Assembly: GCA_002424525.1 (NCBI GenBank)
Contig: DIKJ01000196.1
Span: 1-7,118, forward strand
Source of the DNA: Bacteroidales bacterium UBA5621
Lineage (GTDB): Bacteria > Bacteroidota > Bacteroidia > Bacteroidales > VadinHA17
Direction: 5' to 3'
DNA: 7,118 nucleotides
Part shown: piece by piece, positions 1 through 5,046 of the stretch
Numbering within the stretch: the stretch's first letter is position 1
How the letters are laid out: the number at the start of each line of letters is the position of its first letter
Made by a program: the position numbers and the translations under genes
Notes under the pieces: model-generated
Seen by the model: only the letters and a program-made list of their open reading frames with translations
Databases searched by the model: none
Told to the model about the DNA's origin: nothing

Positions 1-1056
1 TTCTGGCGGAGTCTTACACACTGGATCGGTGGTCTCGGAATCATTGTACTTGTCATTATAGTTCTTCCGTCACTCAGGATAACCGGTTATCAGCTCCTGA
101 GTCTTGAATCTTCGCTAAAGGAAAAGATTCATCCGCGGACGAAAGCTGTCGGATTCAGACTATTGTTCATCTACCTGAGCCTTACCATTGCAGAGATTAT
201 ACTCTTAAGTCTGGGAGAGATGGACCTGTTTGAAAGTATTTGCCACACGTTCGGGACCGTTGCCACCGGAGGATTTTCAACAAAAAATGCCAGTATCGGA
301 TACTATTCTTCATATAGTCAATATATCATAACCTTGTTCATGTTTCTGGCCGGTGTCAGTTATGTTATTTATTATTACATTGTTAAGTTTAATTTCCGAA
401 AAGTCGGCAAAAATGAAGAGTTATGGTTTTATCTCACAACTGTAATAATTGCAGGCGCAATTGTAACCGGAATTCTGTATGTTAACAGTTCCGGGCCGCC
501 TGAGCTTGCTTTCCGCGAGGGATTTTTCCAGGTTATTTCATTGCTGACTACAACAGGGTACTCAACCACAGATTATTCATTATGGCCCGGCCCGGCAATA
601 TTGGTTATTTTTCTCCTGTTCTTCACAGGAGCAAGTACCGGTTCAACTACCGGTAATATTAAGATGGCCAGACACCTGCTTGTGATAAAAAACATCAGGA
701 GTGTATTCATCAAGATCATTCATCCGAATGCTGTATCTCAGATAAAACTTAACGGCAGACCAGTATCGGAAAAAGCAAACATTTCAATAATTACATTTAT
801 AGTTTTATTTATTTTCATTTTTTTTATAGGTACAGTTATCCTGGTAATTACCGGATTGGACCCAATAACAGCAGCCAGCGCTACAGTAGCATCACTTGGC
901 AATATAGGTCCCGGTCTCGGCTCTGTGGGTCCGGCATTAAATTACTCTCATCTACACGACTTTAATAAAATTTTTCTCAGTCTGCTTATGATTATTGGAA
1001 GGCTTGAGATTTATACTATCTTCATTCTGTTTACCAGGTCGTTCTGGAAACTTTGA
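1..1056 (+). CDS. trkH: TrkH/KtrB-family potassium uptake channel subunit, C-terminal part (5' end outside window)
   Basis: Integral membrane K+-translocating subunit, which normally works with a cytoplasmic TrkA/KtrA nucleotide-binding regulator (none visible here). The frame is open from base 1, so no start codon is inside the window; 351 residues are visible. Seen: the family segment FWRSLTHWIGGLGI at residues 1-14, the end of pore repeat 1; the repeat 2 filter TVATGGFSTKN near 86-96; the repeat 3 filter LLTTTGYSTTDY at 181-192; the intramembrane loop GASTGSTTGNIK at 210-221; and the repeat 4 filter SLGNIGPGLG near 298-307. Several long hydrophobic helices lie between them. The loop reads GNIK where many relatives have GGIK. 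The protein ends FTRSFWKL with a TGA stop. TrkH proteins are usually about 480-500 residues, so roughly the first quarter to third is missing. It converges with the leftward operon. Family call is firm; exact subtype is less so. Confidence 0.95.
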   Translation, partial: FWRSLTHWIGGLGIIVLVIIVLPSLRITGYQLLSLESSLKEKIHPRTKAVGFRLLFIYLSLTIAEIILLSLGEMDLFESICHTFGTVATGGFSTKNASIGYYSSYSQYIITLFMFLAGVSYVIYYYIVKFNFRKVGKNEELWFYLTTVIIAGAIVTGILYVNSSGPPELAFREGFFQVISLLTTTGYSTTDYSLWPGPAILVIFLLFFTGASTGSTTGNIKMARHLLVIKNIRSVFIKIIHPNAVSQIKLNGRPVSEKANISIITFIVLFIFIFFIGTVILVITGLDPITAASATVASLGNIGPGLGSVGPALNYSHLHDFNKIFLSLLMIIGRLEIYTIFILFTRSFWKL

Positions 1057-1084
1057 AGACATTTGGCTTTGCAGGGTAAACTCC

Positions 1085-1186
1085 GGCGAGTTCGGCGAAG
1101 CTAATCCGCAACCGAGCCGTAAGGCGAGCTCGGCGAAGCCAATCCGCAACCGAGCCGAAGGCGAGCTCGGCGAAGCCAATCCGCAA
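1085..1186. repeat. 2.7-copy GC-rich tandem repeat (unit 37-38 nt) between convergent genes
   Basis: Three consecutive units begin with GGCGAG: 1085-1122 (38 nt), 1123-1159 (37 nt) and 1160-1186 (27 nt, truncated). Units 1 and 2 differ by two substitutions and one extra base near the end (CCGTAA versus CCGAA); unit 3 matches unit 2 for its whole length. Unit 2 has 25 G/C in 37 bases, clearly richer than the flanking genes. Each full unit followed by the next forms a stem CCGAGC/GCTCGG, at 1112-1117 with 1128-1133 and at 1150-1155 with 1165-1170. The GAGCTC core is itself palindromic. The one-base length difference breaks any shared reading frame, so it is not coding. No T-tract follows on either strand, so a standard intrinsic terminator is not supported, though the structured block sits where a bidirectional terminator would be expected. 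Confidence 0.9.
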
Positions 1187-1193
1187 TCTTAAA

Positions 1194-1913
1194 TTACTTC
1201 CCCCTGAACAGTTTCCGGATCTGTGTCAGGTTTTCCGGCGTTCCAATATCAAACCAATATCCTTCGTCGTGACGGTATGTGTAGATGTTATGAACCGACG
1301 CAAGTTTCAGATAGAGAGAGGTCATTGTAAAGACTCCCTCTTCCATGAATTTAAATATCTCAGGATCAATAATATGAATCGCCGAAAAAGCTATCTCTTC
1401 CAGCATGTCTTTCGAGCTGCGGGCTATAATCCTTTCTCCCGTCGCCCTGTTGCACCATCCATGCAGGAGACCCCTTTTGTCGACCAGGAAGAACCTGTTT
1501 CCGGGCCGCTCCCTCACAGCCAGTGTTGCAAGGCCTTTCATTTTGTTATGGTATTCAAGAAGTCGGGTCAGATCCAGATCTGTGACTATATCGGCATTAT
1601 AAACAAGAAATGGCTCGGTACCAAAGAAATTTTTTGCCTTGTACAGGCCCCCTCCGGTTTCGAGAAGGGCCTCCCTTTCATCGGAGACAGCTATGGTATA
1701 ACCTGCCTTATTAAGCCTGGCAATTTCATCTTCGACCATGCCGGCCAGATGATGAACATTGACGATGATCTCCCCGAATCCGGCAGCAGTGCATTTCTCG
1801 ACAGCCAGCTCAAGAATGGTCTTACCGTTTATACCTGCAAGCGCTTTGGGGATCGTCTCCGTCATCTTCCCGAGCCGGGTACCCTTTCCCGCTGCCATGA
1901 TCATTGCCTTCAT
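1194..1913 (-). CDS. murU: MurU-like sugar-1-phosphate nucleotidyltransferase (probable MurNAc-1-P uridylyltransferase)
   Basis: Predicted cytoplasmic enzyme joining a sugar-1-phosphate to a nucleotide; in the MurU role it makes UDP-MurNAc from MurNAc-1-P and UTP, bypassing de novo MurA/MurB synthesis. The 239 residues cover the whole single-domain NTP_transferase fold. Seen: the N-terminal nucleotide loop MAAGKGTRLG (6-15), PKAL (22-25) with the usual lysine, TGGG (86-89), the metal-site stretch YNADIVTDLDL (105-115) and the C-terminal FDIGTPENL (221-229). The ATG at 1911-1913 is chosen because it puts the glycine-rich loop at the extreme N-terminus as in relatives; no strong ribosome binding site precedes it. 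It is last in a leftward operon, 48 nt after the kinase gene. Sequence alone cannot separate MurU from other sugar nucleotidyltransferases; the adjacent AmgK-like kinase is the main reason for the specific name. Nucleotidyltransferase call near certain, substrate probable. Confidence 0.85.
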   Translation of the reverse strand: MKAMIMAAGKGTRLGKMTETIPKALAGINGKTILELAVEKCTAAGFGEIIVNVHHLAGMVEDEIARLNKAGYTIAVSDEREALLETGGGLYKAKNFFGTEPFLVYNADIVTDLDLTRLLEYHNKMKGLATLAVRERPGNRFFLVDKRGLLHGWCNRATGERIIARSSKDMLEEIAFSAIHIIDPEIFKFMEEGVFTMTSLYLKLASVHNIYTYRHDEGYWFDIGTPENLTQIRKLFRGK

Positions 1914-1950
1914 CCGGTTGAACTAAATTACTACAATATATCAGAAGGAA

Positions 1951-1969
1951 CTCCCTTGGTTTCAAGGAG
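1951..1969 (-). other. Small hairpin across the kinase stop codon at the kinase/nucleotidyltransferase junction
   Basis: On the minus-strand transcript CTCCTTG pairs with CAAGGGAG across a 4-base loop (AAAC), giving seven base pairs with one bulged G. The structure covers the TGA stop of the kinase gene and sits in front of the 48-nt gap to the nucleotidyltransferase start. No T-run follows, so it is unlikely to terminate. It might tune expression of the last gene, or it may be chance; a stem this short is common. Confidence 0.25.
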
Positions 1970-3002
1970 TCCTGTGCTCTTTGAGAAGCTTTCCGAACAG
2001 AGGGGTCCGGCTGATTGATTTAATCGTCTCGTATAATTCGGCGAGCATTATGTCTTCTCCCGCGGTAAAGGCAATCTTCTGAAGAAGGCCCACTGCAGGA
2101 ACAATGCTTTCAGTAAAAGTGGGCTTTTGTTCATACAGACCCCTGAAACCGAACGCTCCGAGGGCCTGCATCAGCCTTATCATACTGAATCCTGTATAAT
2201 ATCCCCTGAATTTGTCTGTACTCTCTCCAGAAACCGGACAGAACCTTTCAATATAATAATTCAGCAATTCCTGCCTGTCATTCTCCTGCATCTCAATTTT
2301 TGCATCATTAAGAAGAGAGGCCACATCATACTGAGGTGCTCCCTTTCTCCCGCCCTGGTAATCGATGAACCATGCCTCCTCACCCATTACCATAACGTTC
2401 GCAGTCTGAAAATCCCTGTAGAGAAAAAAATCCTGGCCGGGTTCAAGAAGATAATCAGCAAGTTTTTCAAAGTCATGCTCAAGCCGCCGCTCATTGAACG
2501 GTGCAGCGACAAGCTTAAGGAACATGTACTTGAAATAGTTCATGTCCCACATCATCGACTGCCTGTCAAAACTGCGGTGCGGATAGCAAAGGTCGAGGTT
2601 CAGACCCTCCATACCCTTCGTCTGAAAAAGGATCAGATTATCGAGTATCCTCCGGTAAAGGGTCATTGTCTCGTTGTCGAAACCTGATGCGTATGACCTC
2701 TTGTGGAGCCAGGTATAAAGATTGTCATTTCCGAGATCCTGCAGGTAATAGACAAATTTATCCGGGAGATAACCATATATCTCAGGTACCGGTAATGATT
2801 TGGTCCTGAAATGACGGGTGAACCCGATAAAAGCCTCATTCTCCTCCCTGTTGGCATTATAGGCACCTATAATACTCCTTCCGGTGCCTGTTATCCGGTA
2901 ATACCTCCTGTCGGAACCTGATCTTGGCAACGGTGTTATCTCAATGTCTCCCTTCCCGAAAAAAGTTCTGTAACCTTCTGATATGATATCTGTCTCTGTC
3001 AT
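1962..3002 (-). CDS. amgK: AmgK-like anomeric sugar kinase of the APH/choline kinase fold (probable MurNAc/GlcNAc 1-kinase)
   Basis: Predicted cytoplasmic kinase that phosphorylates the anomeric hydroxyl of MurNAc (AmgK also accepts GlcNAc), giving the sugar-1-phosphate used by the nucleotidyltransferase encoded next. The 346 residues have APH-family architecture: phosphate-loop region LPRSGSDRRYYRI (25-37), the stretch EENEAFIGFTRHF (53-65) and SLPVPEIYG (69-77) typical of this subfamily, catalytic loop LYRDFQTANVM (194-204) with probable catalytic Asp197 and Asn202, and metal-site segment IDYQGGRKG (213-221) followed by QYDVASLL (224-231). The strand IIGAYN (44-49) shows no lysine where classical APH enzymes carry the ATP-binding one. 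The ATG at 3000-3002 lies 4 nt after the symporter stop, with AAAGGG about 13 nt upstream inside that gene, suggesting coupled translation. As I recall, many Bacteroidota homologues carry an extra C-terminal RapZ-like domain; this one ends without it. Kinase fold firm, substrate inferred mainly from context. Confidence 0.83.
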   Translation of the reverse strand: MTETDIISEGYRTFFGKGDIEITPLPRSGSDRRYYRITGTGRSIIGAYNANREENEAFIGFTRHFRTKSLPVPEIYGYLPDKFVYYLQDLGNDNLYTWLHKRSYASGFDNETMTLYRRILDNLILFQTKGMEGLNLDLCYPHRSFDRQSMMWDMNYFKYMFLKLVAAPFNERRLEHDFEKLADYLLEPGQDFFLYRDFQTANVMVMGEEAWFIDYQGGRKGAPQYDVASLLNDAKIEMQENDRQELLNYYIERFCPVSGESTDKFRGYYTGFSMIRLMQALGAFGFRGLYEQKPTFTESIVPAVGLLQKIAFTAGEDIMLAELYETIKSISRTPLFGKLLKEHRTP

Positions 3003-3006
3003 TGTT

Positions 3007-4746
3007 CTATAATTTCCCTTTCAGCAGGAATCTCTTTGACATCCTGTCGCCGGGATATTTTGCCGAGAAATCAACCCAGTATTCCGCTATAGTACTTTTT
3101 ATCTCCTTCCGCAGTATCCAAAGGCTGATAAGGTTGGGCACGGTCATCAGGGCAATGGTGATGTACGAAAGCGACCAGATGATAGTTGTATCTGTAAATG
3201 ATGCCACAAAGAATGCTATCACGAACACGATCCGGTAATAAATCACATAGCTGGGTCCGGCAAGATATGTGAGAGCCCTGTCGCCGTAATAGGACCATGA
3301 GATCGCCGTTGAAAAAGCAAAAAGAAGAAGTCCGATAGACACTATATACTTGCCATAGTCACCCATTATGCTCTTCTTAAAGGCTTCTGCCGTAAGAGGA
3401 GCGCTGTGGATCAATGATTTGCCGGACACGGTCACTGAGGTTGAAGGGGGTTGCCATTTGCCGTTAACTACTTTTATTCTCCCGGTAAAAGGATTTCTTC
3501 CATCAGAGAATGTCAGGTCTTCAGCTATTGATCGGGAGGTGATCAGTGTTATTGGTGTAATCATTTTACCCTCAGCTATTTCGAGCTGTCCGTTGAATAA
3601 TGGAATAGTCTTGCCCCTGGTGATATAATCTGCAACTTTCTGTTTCTGGTCATGGATATTTTCATCATATACCTGATTCAGGAACATCATATCCGCGCTC
3701 TGGAACTGGTTCTCCACTTTCTGGGTCCATACACCCGACGAGAGGATCACCAGACCTGTCAGAGTACAGATGATAATAGTATCTATAAATGGTTCGAGTA
3801 TTGCCACCATGCCTTCGGAGACAGGCTCGGGAGCCCTTGCCGCGGAGTGAGCTATCGGTGCCGAACCCTGGCCCGACTCATTGGAAAAGAGGCCCCGGTT
3901 GACTCCCCTGTTGATCGCAAATGCAATAGTGGCACCCATAAATCCTCCAACTGCTGCCGAGCCTGTAAAAACAGTCGAAAAGAGAGCTATGATCGACGGA
4001 ATAATGTTTTGATAATTCGTTCCTATAACAAGCAGTGCTCCAATGAAATAGAAAATGGCCATAAAGGGGACAAGTCTTGATGTGACTTTGGCTATCCTCT
4101 TTATCCCTCCGATGATTATCAGGGCAAGCAACACCGAGAGGATAGCCCCGGTTATTATGTGTTTAATTCCAAAGGTGGCAAATATCGAGTTGGAGATGCT
4201 GTTAATCTGGGGAAGGCTTCCCGTTCCGAAGGAGGAGAGGACGGTTGCTGCAGCAAAAAAGGCTCCCATTATGGCTCCTATCTTTATTATTTTTCCGCTT
4301 TTTGTTTTGATAAATATCCTCTTCTTCATGCAATACATCGGTCCTCCGGAAACTGTGCCATCGGGAAGAATATCGCGGTATTTATGTGAAATAGTAACCT
4401 CGACAAACTTAGTACACATTCCTATCGCCGCCGTTACCAGCATCCAGAAAAGTGCCGCCGGTCCTCCCAGATGAATGGCCAGCGCCACCCCGGCAATATT
4501 ACCGGTACCCACCGTACCGGATAGAGCCGTTGAAAGTGCCTGAAAATGTGAAGTATCACCCACATCTAAATGATGATCATATTTCCCTTTCACGACATCC
4601 ACTGCATGCCTGAAATAGCGGAATTGCGGAAATTTCAGATAGATTGTAAAAAAGACACCTGTTCCCAGCAGGAGAAACACAAACCAGGGATGTCCGCCGA
4701 TATAACCATCGAGCATGACAAGAAAGTCATTGATTTTATGCATCAT
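3007..4746 (-). CDS. Alanine/glycine:cation symporter (AGCS family) with a large extramembrane insertion
   Basis: Inner-membrane Na+- or H+-coupled importer of alanine or glycine; AGCS members are known to take L- and often D-alanine. Seen: an N-terminal hydrophobic segment (about 20-38), signature [15 protein letters not shown] (76-90), VSGGPMYCM (132-140), and the strongest family motif, [19 protein letters not shown] (279-297), leading into AHSAA (299-303). The usual late segment APLTAEAF (449-456) is followed by [19 protein letters not shown] (473-491). Typical members are about 450-480 residues; this has 579. The excess is mostly a hydrophilic, probably beta-rich stretch at about 341-447 between two membrane segments. 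Two in-frame ATGs begin it (4744-4746 and 4741-4743); the first is taken, with no clear ribosome binding site. It is first of the operon, and its stop lies 4 nt from the kinase start. Substrate is inferred from the family. Confidence 0.93.
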   Translation of the reverse strand: MMHKINDFLVMLDGYIGGHPWFVFLLLGTGVFFTIYLKFPQFRYFRHAVDVVKGKYDHHLDVGDTSHFQALSTALSGTVGTGNIAGVALAIHLGGPAALFWMLVTAAIGMCTKFVEVTISHKYRDILPDGTVSGGPMYCMKKRIFIKTKSGKIIKIGAIMGAFFAAATVLSSFGTGSLPQINSISNSIFATFGIKHIITGAILSVLLALIIIGGIKRIAKVTSRLVPFMAIFYFIGALLVIGTNYQNIIPSIIALFSTVFTGSAAVGGFMGATIAFAINRGVNRGLFSNESGQGSAPIAHSAARAPEPVSEGMVAILEPFIDTIIICTLTGLVILSSGVWTQKVENQFQSADMMFLNQVYDENIHDQKQKVADYITRGKTIPLFNGQLEIAEGKMITPITLITSRSIAEDLTFSDGRNPFTGRIKVVNGKWQPPSTSVTVSGKSLIHSAPLTAEAFKKSIMGDYGKYIVSIGLLLFAFSTAISWSYYGDRALTYLAGPSYVIYYRIVFVIAFFVASFTDTTIIWSLSYITIALMTVPNLISLWILRKEIKSTIAEYWVDFSAKYPGDRMSKRFLLKGKL

Positions 4747-4782
4747 ACGGAATCAGTCGTTATAATTTTCAAGCTGCAACGA

Positions 4783-4790
4783 CAAATGTA
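4783..4790 (-). promoter_or_regulatory. Bacteroidota-type -7 promoter element for the symporter-kinase-nucleotidyltransferase operon
   Basis: Read on the minus strand this is TACATTTG, a full match to the Bacteroidota -7 consensus TAnnTTTG. It lies 36 nt before the symporter ATG, giving a plausible short leader. The usual TTG of the -33 element is not at the expected distance: the nearest upstream TTG is at 4803-4801, only 10 nt away. The element is therefore supported on one side only. Confidence 0.45.
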
Positions 4791-4869
4791 ACGATTTCCT
4801 CAAAAGAAAAAAGTGATTTCGGCGGAGAGAGGGATTTTAAATTGCGGGGAGCGGAGGGCGGAGGGCTGA

Positions 4870-4882
4870 GTCCCGTAGGGAC
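4870..4882. repeat. Perfect short palindrome GTCCC-GTA-GGGAC, possible interspersed repeat remnant
   Basis: A 5-bp perfect stem with a 3-base loop. GGC (4864-4866) and GCC (4884-4886) could extend it across a small internal loop. It sits mid-way in the divergent intergenic region, with no following T-tract on either strand that would make a terminator. I have the impression that TCCCGTAGGGAC-type palindromes recur between genes in Bacteroidota genomes, but this is memory and only one copy is present here. Confidence 0.5.
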
Positions 4883-5046
4883 GGCCTGTTTATCTTGTAT
4901 TTGATCAATTTTTGTAGGAATCTCAGCGTGAGTCCGGGATTTCAAAATATTTAAAGAGGATATAGTATCACTTCCAGTTGGGTAAAAAATCACTACTTTT
5001 AAGACAAAAAAGTTAACACCGTATAACCTGTTTAATACCAGACAAT

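Larger units (their letters stand above)
4747..5046. other. Divergent intergenic region between the recycling operon and the hydrolase gene
   Basis: This 300-nt gap separates two divergent genes and must hold both promoters. Seen from left to right: a -7 element for the leftward operon (4783-4790), a purine- and G-rich stretch on the + strand (4821-4865, with GCGGAGG repeated), a GTCCC hairpin (4870-4882), then AT-rich DNA up to the hydrolase start. The G-runs at 4846-4849, 4856-4858, 4863-4865 and 4878-4880 could loosely form a quadruplex, but the last loop would be 12 nt. For the rightward gene I see no clean Bacteroidota promoter; the nearest is TACTTTTA at 4994-5001, with a TTG (4978-4980) only 13 nt upstream instead of about 17-23. 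Short open frames here lack family features and look like chance. Confidence 0.7.

Noticed and set aside
1085..1186. Possible CRISPR array or small coding gene in the repeat block
   Set aside because: The units abut with no spacers and there are fewer than three copies. The open frames across them on both strands are low-complexity, and unit lengths of 38 and 37 break the phase.
1057..1193. Intrinsic bidirectional terminator between the convergent genes
   Set aside because: CCGAGC/GCTCGG stems exist, but neither strand has a T-tract directly after a stem, so a standard terminator cannot be claimed.
1269..2018. 249-residue open frame on the + strand opposite the nucleotidyltransferase
   Set aside because: It lies antisense to a gene with clear family motifs and runs across the kinase/nucleotidyltransferase junction. 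Its translation shows no domain-like pattern.
2127..2687. 186-residue open frame on the + strand opposite the kinase gene
   Set aside because: Antisense shadow of a well-supported APH-fold gene; no recognisable motif or start context.
1962..3002. Aminoglycoside-resistance phosphotransferase
   Set aside because: The fold is shared, but the variant catalytic loop, the ENEAFI/PVPEIYG segments and the adjacent MurU-like gene fit a sugar kinase better.
3652..4474. Open frames of about 140 residues on the + strand opposite the symporter
   Set aside because: They overlap each other and the symporter motifs on the other strand. Their hydrophobic runs mirror the membrane-helix codons.
4994..5001. 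TACTTTTA as a -7 promoter for the hydrolase gene
   Set aside because: One fixed position is mismatched and the only upstream TTG is 13 nt away, too close for the usual -33/-7 spacing.
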